From: Flavobacterium aquatile LMG 4008 = ATCC 11947 | GTDB taxonomy: Bacteria > Bacteroidota > Bacteroidia > Flavobacteriales > Flavobacteriaceae | NCBI RefSeq assembly: GCF_000757385.1 | Contig: NZ_JRHH01000001.1 | Span: forward strand, 434,001-498,000 | Reading direction: 5' to 3' | DNA: 64,000 bases | Shown: piece after piece, positions 18,002-26,357 of the stretch | Layout: each line of letters begins with the position of its first letter | Position numbering within the stretch: position 1 is the stretch's first letter | The notes under the pieces: generated by a model | Seen by the model: only the letters and a program-made list of their open reading frames with translations | What the model was told of the DNA's origin: nothing | Database searches by the model: none | Translations under genes and position numbers: made by a program

Positions 18002-18940
18002 ATGAAAAAATTAATTAAAAAAATCGCATTGCTTTCAATAGCAATTTTATTAGGAGTTACATCTGAAGCTCAGGGTCAAAATGTAAAAGCTGCTAATCCT
18101 CCAATAAACTTTAAACACGCAACTGCAAATGTAAATGGTGTAAACATTCATTACGTAATAGGAGGAAAAGGAGAACCATTAGTATTGGTTCATGGTTTTG
18201 GCCAAAACTGGTACATGTGGAACAGATTATTACCTGAATTATCTAAACATTTTACTGTAATCGCTCCAGATTTAAGAGGAGTTGGAGAATCGGATAAACC
18301 AGCTACTGGATATGACAAAAAAACTATGGCTATTGATATCCATGAGTTAGTAAAAAAATTAGGATACAATAAAATCAACCTTGCCGGACATGATATTGGG
18401 TTAATGGTTGCTTATGCTTATGCTGCACAATTTCCATCTGAAGTTAAAAAACTGGCTTTAATGGATGCTTTGCTTCCAGGAATTGAGCCAGTTTGGTCTC
18501 AAGTTTCGGCTTCAGCGTGGTGGTTTGGATTTTTTGGATGGTCAGCTTCTGGAGATATCGTTGCTGGTAAAGAAAAAGAATTTTTGACCAACTTCTGGCC
18601 TCAAGTTGCTTTCGCAAAAGATTCATTCACAAAAGAAGAAACAGCTGAATTTATTCGTGCATATGCCGTTAAAGGAGCAACAACAGGAAGTTTTCATTGG
18701 TTTGGTGCATTCAAACAAGATGGAATTGACAATGTTGAATTTATGAAAACAAAACTTAATATGCCAATTTTAACTATGGGAGGTCAGTATTTTGCTGCAG
18801 CATTTTTAAAAGAGCATACTAAGTTAGTTGCTAATAATGTTTACGAAACAAACATTCCTAATTCTGGTCACTGGGTGGTTCAAGAGAATACTACTGCAGT
18901 TCAACAAGGATTGTTAGATTTCTTCACAGATAAAAAATAA
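18002..18940 (+). CDS. Secreted alpha/beta hydrolase, epoxide hydrolase/haloalkane dehalogenase-like
   Basis: A 312-residue alpha/beta hydrolase with a signal peptide (residues 1-24). The oxyanion motif is HGFGQNWYMW, matching the HGxPxxxxxW pattern of epoxide hydrolases. The nucleophile elbow is AGHDIGL, so the nucleophile is Asp (D131) rather than Ser. The final catalytic His is in NSGHWVV (about H290). An Asp nucleophile points to epoxide hydrolase or dehalogenase chemistry; the substrate is unknown. First gene after the operator at 17941, and probably repressed by the TetR protein. A close paralogue with very similar protein but clearly different codons is at 25298. Confidence 0.85.
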   Translation: MKKLIKKIALLSIAILLGVTSEAQGQNVKAANPPINFKHATANVNGVNIHYVIGGKGEPLVLVHGFGQNWYMWNRLLPELSKHFTVIAPDLRGVGESDKPATGYDKKTMAIDIHELVKKLGYNKINLAGHDIGLMVAYAYAAQFPSEVKKLALMDALLPGIEPVWSQVSASAWWFGFFGWSASGDIVAGKEKEFLTNFWPQVAFAKDSFTKEETAEFIRAYAVKGATTGSFHWFGAFKQDGIDNVEFMKTKLNMPILTMGGQYFAAAFLKEHTKLVANNVYETNIPNSGHWVVQENTTAVQQGLLDFFTDKK

Positions 18941-18984
18941 TTAAATAAAAATAATAATAAGTAATAATTTAAAATTTAAATAAG

Positions 18985-19737
18985 ATGTCAAAATTAACAA
19001 ACAAAGTAGCCCTAGTAACTGGGGGAAATAGTGGAATTGGGTATGCAGCTGCTGCAGATTTAGTAGCACAAGGTGCAAAAGTAATTGTCACTGGTAGAAA
19101 TAAAGAAGCATTAGTAAAAGCTGAAAATGAATTAAATGTAACTGGAATTGTTGCTGATCAAGCTGATTTAAAATCAATAGATAATTTAGTAAGTGAAGTA
19201 GCTGGCAAATTTGGTAAAATCGATATTATCTTCCTTAATGCAGGTATTGCATCTTTTGCTCCACTAGAACTTGCTTCAGAAGATCATTATGATAGCATCA
19301 TGGATGTAAATGTAAAAGGGGTATATTTTACAGTTCAAAAATTACTTCCAATTTTAAATGATGGTGGTTCAATCATTTTTAACACTTCTATTAATGCAAA
19401 TATCGGAATGCCAAATTCTAGTGTTTATGCTGCTAGTAAAGGTGCTGTATTATCTTTTAATAGAGTATTTGCTACTGAACTTGCTCCAAGAAAAATTAGA
19501 GTTAATGCAATTTCTCCTGGTCCAGTTGAAACACCACTTTATGGTAAATTAGGATTGAGTCAAGAAGAAGTTGAAGGATTTGGTTCAGTTTTAGGAGATA
19601 AAATTTTATTGAAACGTTTTGGACAAGCGTCTGAAATTGCAAAAACTATTACTTTTTTAGCATCTGATGACTCTTCATTCATTACTGGAACTGAAATTGT
19701 TGTTGATGGTGGACTTACGGTGAACGCCGTTGTTTAA
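18985..19737 (+). CDS. Short-chain dehydrogenase/reductase (SDR)
   Basis: A 250-residue classical SDR. The NAD(P)-binding motif is TGGNSGIGYAAA (TGxxxGIG), with NAG in FLNAGIASF and the catalytic Ser-Tyr-Lys as NTSINANIG...SVYAASKGA (YxxxK). The C-terminal TGTEIVVDGG is typical of the family. Arg in VTGRN after the second strand suggests NADP preference. It lies 44 bases after the hydrolase on the same strand and 70 bases before the TetR gene. A hydrolase plus reductase pair suggests processing of a small organic compound that also induces the cassette (inference). Confidence 0.9.
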   Translation: MSKLTNKVALVTGGNSGIGYAAAADLVAQGAKVIVTGRNKEALVKAENELNVTGIVADQADLKSIDNLVSEVAGKFGKIDIIFLNAGIASFAPLELASEDHYDSIMDVNVKGVYFTVQKLLPILNDGGSIIFNTSINANIGMPNSSVYAASKGAVLSFNRVFATELAPRKIRVNAISPGPVETPLYGKLGLSQEEVEGFGSVLGDKILLKRFGQASEIAKTITFLASDDSSFITGTEIVVDGGLTVNAVV

Positions 19738-19774
19738 CTTTAGAGTAAAGTACGAAAAAAAGTACTGAATTAAG

Positions 19775-19782
19775 TATCTTTG
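19775..19782 (+). promoter_or_regulatory. -7 promoter element of the TetR-type gene
   Basis: TATCTTTG fits TAnnTTTG, 26 bases before the TetR start, the same distance as in the operator-controlled promoter at 17968. The upstream AGTAC-GAAAAAAA-GTACT is a weak inverted repeat. No copy of the 17941 operator is seen here. Confidence 0.5.
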
Positions 19783-19807
19783 CAAATAATGATATAAATG
19801 ATGTTAT

Positions 19808-20389
19808 ATGGCAAGATTAAGAGTATTCAATGAAGATGACGCACTTGATAAAGCAATAGAAATTTTCTGGAATAAAGGATATAATGGTACTTCAGCACAA
19901 GATTTAGTAACATATTTAGGTTTAAGCAGATCTAGTCTTTATGATACATTTGGAGATAAACATTCCTTATTTATTAAAGCATTAAAACGATATCAAAAAA
20001 AATCATTTGACGATGTAAGCAAGGTCTTGCAAAATTCTAATAATATCAAAGAAACAATTAAAGAAATTTTTGCACAAGCGATAATTGAAAGTTTTGAAGA
20101 TAAAATCACAAAAGGATGCTTTATGGTCAATAGCACCGTTGAGTTGGCGCTTCATGATGATGAAATTGCAAATGTAGTTAATGAAAATAGACAAATGATG
20201 GAAGAGGTTTTTCTTCTAGCTGTTAAAAGAGGGCAGGAATTAAATCAAATTTCATCATCAACTGATCCAAGATTATTATCCCGTTTTCTGTTTAATAATT
20301 ATTCTGGGATACGAGTTTTGGCTCGATCAGTTGGAACTCCACAACAGGTTTTTGAAGATGTGCTGAAGGTTTTGTTATCTGTGTTATAA
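19808..20389 (+). CDS. TetR-family transcriptional regulator
   Basis: A 193-residue repressor-type regulator. Residues 8-55 form a TetR helix-turn-helix: DKAIEIFWNKGYNGTSAQDLVTYLGLSRSSLYDTFGDKHSLF. The C-terminal ligand domain includes GCFMVNSTVELALHDDEIANVV, seen in the AcrR/YcdC-like subgroup that senses small molecules. It follows the SDR and probably controls the 18002-19737 pair through the 12-bp-arm palindrome at 17941. It has its own -7 promoter box. Confidence 0.9.
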   Translation: MARLRVFNEDDALDKAIEIFWNKGYNGTSAQDLVTYLGLSRSSLYDTFGDKHSLFIKALKRYQKKSFDDVSKVLQNSNNIKETIKEIFAQAIIESFEDKITKGCFMVNSTVELALHDDEIANVVNENRQMMEEVFLLAVKRGQELNQISSSTDPRLLSRFLFNNYSGIRVLARSVGTPQQVFEDVLKVLLSVL

Positions 20390-20410
20390 TATTCTAAATA
20401 CTAAAATAGT

Positions 20411-20435
20411 AAACCGCTCATTTTTATGGGTGGTT
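20411..20435 (+). terminator. Rho-independent terminator after the TetR gene
   Basis: Stem AAACCGCTCAT / ATGGGTGGTTT (two G-U pairs) with a TTT loop, followed by TTATT. It lies 22 bases past the TetR stop codon. Confidence 0.7.
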
Positions 20436-20648
20436 TTTATTATGTATTAAGTTTAGGAAAAAAATGTCAAATAAAATTGTTTAAATCATTTTGAAAACAA
20501 TTAAGATTAGAATTTATTTCTTGAAATGTTTTGCTCTATAGATTCCACAGAAATAGAGTTCTCAAAAATAAAATACCGACAAAAAAGAACGAAATATCGT
20601 TGGCTTCAAAAAATAAATTTTCATTATTATTTTACTGTAATTTATCAA

Positions 20649-20656
20649 TAACTTTG
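20649..20656 (+). promoter_or_regulatory. Putative -7 promoter element of the two-component genes
   Basis: TAACTTTG fits TAnnTTTG, 32 bases before the histidine kinase start. No clear -33 box is visible. The rest of 20436-20687 is AT-rich with no other feature seen. Confidence 0.45.
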
Positions 20657-20687
20657 TATTAAGTATTTTAACTATTATAATTGATAG

Positions 20688-22223
20688 ATGAAACCTTCTG
20701 CCTGTAAAAACTACGTTATCGTTATCCTGCTAGGGGTTAATTCATTTAGTATAAATGCCCAAATACCTTTGTATACTGAGGCAGAGGTAAGAAAAGACGA
20801 AAGTTCTCTAAGAGAATTACAAGGAGTTGATAAAATAAAGACTTTATTGAAAGTAAGTGATTGGTATGAAATCTCTTATCATAACCCTTTAACATTGGAA
20901 AAAGCATTACAATATGCTCAAGAAGCTCTTCGGATAAGCAAAGCCCTTCATTCTAATATTTATTCGGGTAAATGTTATCTACAAATTTCTATGGTGGAAG
21001 AGTTGAGAAATAACAATCCAATGATAGAAGTCAACGCCAGAAAAGCAATAGAAGAATTAAGTAAAACAAACCAAACAAATGATTTAGCAGAAGCCTGGGT
21101 AATGGTTTGGTCAGCAAAAATGCGCACTCATGCACCATTTGCAGAGCGATTTGAGCCAATTTTTAAAGCCGCATCTCTATTTGAAAAATCTGGAAATACT
21201 AAAAGAGCTGGTGACTGCTATGGTGAAATCAGTGAACTGTATTTTTCAATCTCAAATTTTAATTCTTCTCTAAACTTTCTAAAAAAAGCAATTTTTTTTT
21301 ATAGAGCAGCAAATCTCAAAGAAGAGGAAATTTATCCAATCTCATCTAGGCTGAATATTATTTATGAAGCAGAAAAAAGGAGCAAGGCCATTATCGAACT
21401 TAAAAATAAAACCCTTACTGATCAAAGCAAACTTAAAAATGAGGTGTTTTTACGTAAATCGATCTTGACTTTTATGTTGCTATTACTTATAATTATTGTT
21501 CTACTTTACAAAAGTTATAGGTTCAAGAACATAACAAATAAGATACTCGAAACGCAGCAAGAGGATATCAATCAAAAAAATGAGACACTCCAAAATATGT
21601 TAATTGAAAAAGAATGGCTTTTGCGTGAAATTCATCACAGAGTAAAAAATAATCTGCACATGATAGTGGGGCTACTAGCTAGCCAGTTAGAATTTTTAAA
21701 AAATGAAGAGGCAATTCAGGCAATTAGTGTCGGTCAGAATAGAATTCATGCTATGTCATTAATTCATCAGAAATTATATCAATCAGAGAATTTATCTATA
21801 ATTGATATGCCATCGTATATATTTGAATTAGCAGAATATTTAAAGGATTCATTCGAAATCAGAAATAGAATCCGATTTATAATGGATATAGACAGTTTTG
21901 CGCTGCCTTTATCACACTCAATTCCTATTGGATTGATTTTCAACGAAGCGGTTACGAATGCTATCAAATATGCGTTTCCAAATAATAAAAACGGAATAAT
22001 TAATATATCACTTAAAACAAGTGATAAACAAAACTTTTTTTTAATTATTCATGATAATGGTGTAGGATTTTCTGCTGATTTTGATCCTTGTGACAATCCC
22101 TCATTAGGTATGAAACTATTATATGGACTTTCTGACGATATTAATGGAAAGTTTCAAATCTCTAATGAAAATGGTGCCAAAATTACTTTGGAATTTACTT
22201 TTAAGGAAAATAACCTTCATTAA
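20688..22223 (+). CDS. Sensor histidine kinase, HisKA_2 type, with N-terminal TPR-like sensor region
   Basis: A 511-residue kinase. A signal sequence or first helix (residues 8-25) precedes a helical TPR-like region (about 30-250), then a transmembrane helix (about 256-275, SILTFMLLLLIIIVLLY) and a coiled linker. The HisKA_2 dimerisation helix has WLLREIHHRVKNNLHMIVGLL (phospho-acceptor about H316). The HATPase domain has the N box FNEAVTNAIKYAF and G box HDNGVGF. The sensor region is probably periplasmic. It is followed after 15 bases by the response regulator, so the two form a pair. HisKA_2 kinases are common in Flavobacteriia; the signal is unknown. Confidence 0.9.
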   Translation: MKPSACKNYVIVILLGVNSFSINAQIPLYTEAEVRKDESSLRELQGVDKIKTLLKVSDWYEISYHNPLTLEKALQYAQEALRISKALHSNIYSGKCYLQISMVEELRNNNPMIEVNARKAIEELSKTNQTNDLAEAWVMVWSAKMRTHAPFAERFEPIFKAASLFEKSGNTKRAGDCYGEISELYFSISNFNSSLNFLKKAIFFYRAANLKEEEIYPISSRLNIIYEAEKRSKAIIELKNKTLTDQSKLKNEVFLRKSILTFMLLLLIIIVLLYKSYRFKNITNKILETQQEDINQKNETLQNMLIEKEWLLREIHHRVKNNLHMIVGLLASQLEFLKNEEAIQAISVGQNRIHAMSLIHQKLYQSENLSIIDMPSYIFELAEYLKDSFEIRNRIRFIMDIDSFALPLSHSIPIGLIFNEAVTNAIKYAFPNNKNGIINISLKTSDKQNFFLIIHDNGVGFSADFDPCDNPSLGMKLLYGLSDDINGKFQISNENGAKITLEFTFKENNLH

Positions 22224-22238
22224 TTTTAATGCTACATA

Positions 22239-24188
22239 ATGATAAAACCACTAAAAATACTAATTGTTGAAGATCAGTTTGTTGAGGCAAATCATTTACG
22301 GTTGATGCTGAAAAAAGCAGGGCATTCTGTTACTGGAATGGCGCGATCAGTAACCGATGCAAAATATTATATTGCAAAGCAAAAACCAGAATTGGTTCTC
22401 CTTGATATTTTTCTTTCGGGTAAAGAAACCGGAATTGATCTTGCCGAAATACTCAAAGAAGATAATATCCCTTTTATTTATCTTTCTGCTAATTCTAACG
22501 AAGAAGTTCTCAGTAAAGCTAAATTGACACATCCTCACGGCTTTTTGGTGAAACCTTTTAGAGAAAAAGATTTATTAATAACAATTGAAATTGCCCAATA
22601 TCATCAGGAACATGGAATAGAATCGTCTATTAGAAAAGAGCTTTTATTTCAGAAACAATTAAAAACAATAGTAAAAGAAAGCGGTAGCTGGGATAGTAGG
22701 GTTTTTAATATTATTACCTCCTTACAATCTCTTATTTCTTATGATCTTGTAATGGCAGTTTTTTATATAGAAAATAAATTATCCAGCAGAGTTATAGGAT
22801 ATACAAGAACGGGTTTACACGAATACCAAAGAATAGGAATTGAGGAATTGCAGATTATAACAGGGTTAAAAGAATCTGAAATAAATGATTTACGAAACAA
22901 AAGTAAAGTTGAAAACGAAATGGCTTTCTATAATGATCAGGATTTTATAAAAATATGCGATAAAACTCCTATCAAAAAATTGATTGCCAATTCAATGAAT
23001 ATGAAGTCAAATCTCATGCTTCCTATTCCCTTATCACTGCATGAAAACGGAGGACTCTATTTATCTTTTTACAGTAGACAATCTAATAATTACAACAAAA
23101 ATCATTTAACGCTTTGCGAAAGACTTCAGGAACCTTTAATTTATGCGATTGAAAATTTAATCAGTCATGATAAAAAATTAAAGCTAAAAAATATTTCTTC
23201 CGTAAACCATACTGCGGATAAAAGTGTAAAAGTTTCAGGCTTTGAATCAATCGTAGGTAAAAGTCCAATACTACTGAGGTTATTTGATAATATCATGCAA
23301 GTTGCTCCTGCTGATACCACTGTTTTAATTACAGGAGAAAGCGGTACAGGAAAAGAAAGTATTGCTCATAGTATCCAGCAACTTTCAAATAGAAAAAATC
23401 AGCCGTTTGTAAAAATTAATTGTTCGGCTTTACCTCCAAGCCTTATTGAATCTGAGTTATTTGGTCACGAAAAAGGATCCTTTACTGGAGCGTCAGAAAA
23501 ACGAATTGGAAAATTTGAACAAGCAGATAACGGAACTTTATTTCTCGATGAAATTGGTGATATGCCATTAGAAATGCAGGCAAAACTGTTACGGGCGATT
23601 CAGGAAAAAGAAATTGAACGTGTGGGAGGAAATCTTTCGATAAAAGTAAATGTTCGAATTATAGCAGCTACCAATAAAAATCTTGAAAAAGAAGTTGCCG
23701 ATGGGCGATTCAGACTTGATTTATATTATAGATTAAATGTATTTCCTATTCAATTGCCACCATTGAGAGAGCGTAAAGAAGATATTGGACTTCTAGCCAG
23801 ACATTTTATTGCTGTTTATAGTTCTAAAACTGGGAAAAATGTGAGGGAAATATCGGAAAGCGCTTTAAAAAGTCTACTATCGTATCAATGGCCCGGTAAT
23901 ATCCGTGAGCTTGAGAATCTTATTGAAAGAAGTATTCTTTTGGCAAAGGCTGATATTATTGAGCATATTCCCCTACCTGCTTTTGAAGAAACTAAAATAA
24001 ACAATATGTCAAATGAATGGTATTTTAAAACTATTCAGGAAAACGAAAGAGAACATATCATCAATGTTTTAGCAAAATGCAACGGAAGAATCAGAGGAAG
24101 CGGCGGAGCATCAGAGATATTGGGACTTCCTCCAACTACATTAGCTTCAAGAATGCAAAAATTAGGTATTAAGAGAAGTCACTTTTAA
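22239..24188 (+). CDS. NtrC-type sigma-54-dependent response regulator (REC-GAF-like-AAA-HTH)
   Basis: A 649-residue regulator. The receiver domain (1-120) has phospho-acceptor D56 (VLLDIFLSG). A middle region (about 150-310) resembles a GAF domain. The AAA+ domain has Walker A GESGTGKES near residue 368, the sigma-54 contact loop as GSFTGA near residue 418, and Walker B TLFLDEIGDM. The C-terminal Fis-type HTH includes RIRGSGGASEILGLPPTTLASRMQKLGI. It should activate sigma-54 promoters when phosphorylated by the adjacent kinase. Probable targets are the downstream hydrolase genes, although I cannot find a clear GG-N10-GC promoter upstream of 24466. Confidence 0.92.
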   Translation: MIKPLKILIVEDQFVEANHLRLMLKKAGHSVTGMARSVTDAKYYIAKQKPELVLLDIFLSGKETGIDLAEILKEDNIPFIYLSANSNEEVLSKAKLTHPHGFLVKPFREKDLLITIEIAQYHQEHGIESSIRKELLFQKQLKTIVKESGSWDSRVFNIITSLQSLISYDLVMAVFYIENKLSSRVIGYTRTGLHEYQRIGIEELQIITGLKESEINDLRNKSKVENEMAFYNDQDFIKICDKTPIKKLIANSMNMKSNLMLPIPLSLHENGGLYLSFYSRQSNNYNKNHLTLCERLQEPLIYAIENLISHDKKLKLKNISSVNHTADKSVKVSGFESIVGKSPILLRLFDNIMQVAPADTTVLITGESGTGKESIAHSIQQLSNRKNQPFVKINCSALPPSLIESELFGHEKGSFTGASEKRIGKFEQADNGTLFLDEIGDMPLEMQAKLLRAIQEKEIERVGGNLSIKVNVRIIAATNKNLEKEVADGRFRLDLYYRLNVFPIQLPPLRERKEDIGLLARHFIAVYSSKTGKNVREISESALKSLLSYQWPGNIRELENLIERSILLAKADIIEHIPLPAFEETKINNMSNEWYFKTIQENEREHIINVLAKCNGRIRGSGGASEILGLPPTTLASRMQKLGIKRSHF

Positions 24189-24339
24189 TTATGAATTGTA
24201 AATTTTGAATCGTTATTAGCGATACGAAGTATGCTTTATATTTCCTAAATTAATTTCTAAATATCATATTTTACTTTTCCTATCTCACGTTTCTCATTTT
24301 ACATTTCACAATTATTAGAACGATATAAAGTTGTTTTAT

Positions 24340-24357
24340 TTTCGTTGTACGACGAAA
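24340..24357. promoter_or_regulatory. Imperfect palindrome upstream of the hydrolase operon
   Basis: TTTCGTTGTACGACGAAA is an 18-bp palindrome with one mismatched pair, about 110 bases before the start of the 24466 gene. It may be an operator or enhancer site, for example for the adjacent sigma-54 regulator (inference). The rest of 24189-24465 holds nothing I recognise. Confidence 0.4.
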
Positions 24358-24465
24358 TATAGTAGGTCAATAATCAAGCATTAAGTTTAAGAAACTGTAA
24401 AACAGTTATTTATAAAAATGGTTCGATTTTAGTTTACACTTTGGCATAACATTAAAATATATATT

Positions 24466-25254
24466 ATGCTAACTGAAAATCCTACAACAATACTTTTTAT
24501 TACAGGTGCATTTGTAAGCAATAAATGCTGGGATCAATGGATAGTCTTTTTCGAAAATAAAGGCTTCAAAACTTTGGCTCCTGCATGGCCGTATAAAGAT
24601 GCTCCGGCAGCCGTTTTACGTGATCGTCATCCAGATCCGCAAATTGCTAGTCTTAGGTTAACTCAACTTACCGACTACTTTAATGACGTTTCCAAAAAGC
24701 TTCCTCAAAAACCTATAATAATTGGTCATTCTATTGGCGGGCTTATAGCCCAAATACTTTTACAGCGTAATTTGGCATCGGCCGCAATTGCGATACATTC
24801 GGTTCCTCCGCAGGGAATTATGACTTTTAAATTTTCTTTTTTAAAAGCTGGCTGGGGACCTCTTGGTTTTTTTACTTCTTCAAAAAAAACTTTTTTAATG
24901 AATTTCAGTCAATGGCAGTATGCGTTTACTAACGGAATGCCCGAAGAATGGCAGGACAAATCGTATTGTGACTCTGTTGTTCCAGAATCTAAATTAATTG
25001 TTCGTGATACAATCACATCAGCTGCAAAAGTAGATTTTCGAGCTCCGCATAGGCCATTGTTATTAATTGCAGGATCAACTGATAACACTATTCCAGAATC
25101 GTTGAATTACTCTAATTACAAAAAATATACAGACAAAAATTCTATTACCAATTTCAAGGTTTTTCCTGAAAGAAATCATTTTGTTTTAAATCAGCCTGGC
25201 TGGCAGGAAATTGCAGTTTTTATAGAGGACTGGATAGGAAAGCTGCCCGCATAA
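24466..25254 (+). CDS. Alpha/beta hydrolase (Ser nucleophile)
   Basis: A 262-residue alpha/beta-hydrolase without a signal peptide. It has the strand-turn FITGAFVSNKCWDQW near the N-terminus, the nucleophile elbow IIGHSIGGL (Ser), an acid candidate in LLIAGSTDNTIPESL and the catalytic His in PERNHFVLNQPGW. This is the chlorinase/esterase-like group. It differs from its two Asp-nucleophile neighbours (18002 and 25298), so the island carries two types of hydrolase. It begins a co-directional run that extends to 31814. Confidence 0.82.
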   Translation: MLTENPTTILFITGAFVSNKCWDQWIVFFENKGFKTLAPAWPYKDAPAAVLRDRHPDPQIASLRLTQLTDYFNDVSKKLPQKPIIIGHSIGGLIAQILLQRNLASAAIAIHSVPPQGIMTFKFSFLKAGWGPLGFFTSSKKTFLMNFSQWQYAFTNGMPEEWQDKSYCDSVVPESKLIVRDTITSAAKVDFRAPHRPLLLIAGSTDNTIPESLNYSNYKKYTDKNSITNFKVFPERNHFVLNQPGWQEIAVFIEDWIGKLPA

Positions 25255-25297
25255 AATTATAAAAACCAATTTTTAGTAACCAATTAAAATTTTAATT

Positions 25298-26317
25298 ATG
25301 AAAACAAATTTAGTAAACACAGCATTTTTAAACTTCAAAAATGGAGCAGCTCAGCTTTTTACCTTTGGACTATTACTATTGACTTTAATTTCTTGTAATA
25401 AAAAAACAGAAGAAGCGTCTGTGACAGAAACAACATCTGAAGCAAAAATCGAAACCAATGAAGTGGAACCAGCAAATCCACCATCGAATTTTAAACATGC
25501 AACTGCATTTGTAAATGGCGTAAACATTCATTACGTTATCGGCGGTAAAGGAGAACCGCTTGTGCTAGTCCATGGATTTGGTCAAAACTGGTACATGTGG
25601 AACCGTCTGCTTCCAGAACTTTCCAAACATTTTACTGTGATCGCGCCAGATCTTAGAGGAGTTGGTGAATCAGATAAACCTGAAACAGGTTATGATAAAA
25701 AAACAATGGCCACAGATATTCATGAACTGGTAAAAAAATTAGGATACAACGATATCAACCTTGCTGGACATGACATCGGATTGATGGTTGCTTATGCGTA
25801 TGCTGCTCAATATCCAACTGAAGTCAAAAAATTAGCTTTAATGGATGCTCTTCTTCCCGGAATTGAGCCTGTATGGTCTAATGTTTCTGCCTCCGCATGG
25901 TGGTTTGGCTTCTTCGCATGGCCAGCTTCCGGAGATATTGTTAAAGGAAAAGAAAAAGAGTTCTTAGTTAATTTCTGGCCAATGGTAGGACATGCTAAAG
26001 ATCCTTTTAATGCCGATGAAACTGCAGAATTTGTAAGAGCTTATGCTGTTAAAGATGGTGCTAAATCAAGCTTTAAATGGTTTGGAGCTTTTCCACAAGA
26101 TGGAAAAGACAATCTGGTTTTAGCAAAAACAAAACTTAAGATGCCTTTGTTGGCAATGGGTGGAGAATATTTTGCTGCTGCATTCTTAAAAGACCATTCT
26201 AAATTGGTTGCCGAAAATGTAACCGAATCAAAAATTGCGGGATCAGGACACTGGCTTGTTCAAGAAAATACCGCTCAGGTACAAAAAGATTTGCTGGCAT
26301 TTTTCCTTTCAAAATAA
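25298..26317 (+). CDS. Lipoprotein alpha/beta hydrolase, paralogue of the 18002 gene
   Basis: A 339-residue epoxide hydrolase-like protein. The N-terminus ends in a lipobox (LTLISCNKK, C33), so it is probably membrane-anchored. The body matches the 18002 protein almost word for word (HGFGQNWYMW, AGHDIGL with Asp nucleophile D159, HWLVQEN). The codons differ widely: this copy uses more G and C in third positions. The two genes therefore diverged long ago or came from different donors, while the protein stayed conserved. The catalytic His is in GSGHWLV. Substrate unknown. Confidence 0.87.
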   Translation: MKTNLVNTAFLNFKNGAAQLFTFGLLLLTLISCNKKTEEASVTETTSEAKIETNEVEPANPPSNFKHATAFVNGVNIHYVIGGKGEPLVLVHGFGQNWYMWNRLLPELSKHFTVIAPDLRGVGESDKPETGYDKKTMATDIHELVKKLGYNDINLAGHDIGLMVAYAYAAQYPTEVKKLALMDALLPGIEPVWSNVSASAWWFGFFAWPASGDIVKGKEKEFLVNFWPMVGHAKDPFNADETAEFVRAYAVKDGAKSSFKWFGAFPQDGKDNLVLAKTKLKMPLLAMGGEYFAAAFLKDHSKLVAENVTESKIAGSGHWLVQENTAQVQKDLLAFFLSK

Positions 26318-26357
26318 ATTATTAGTAAAAAAAAACAGACCAATTAAATTTGAAAAA

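Noticed and set aside
24189..24465. Sigma-54 promoter for the hydrolase operon
   Set aside because: TTTGGCATAACATTAAAA resembles the -24 element but lacks GC at -12; another GG...GC pair has a spacing of 11 instead of 10.
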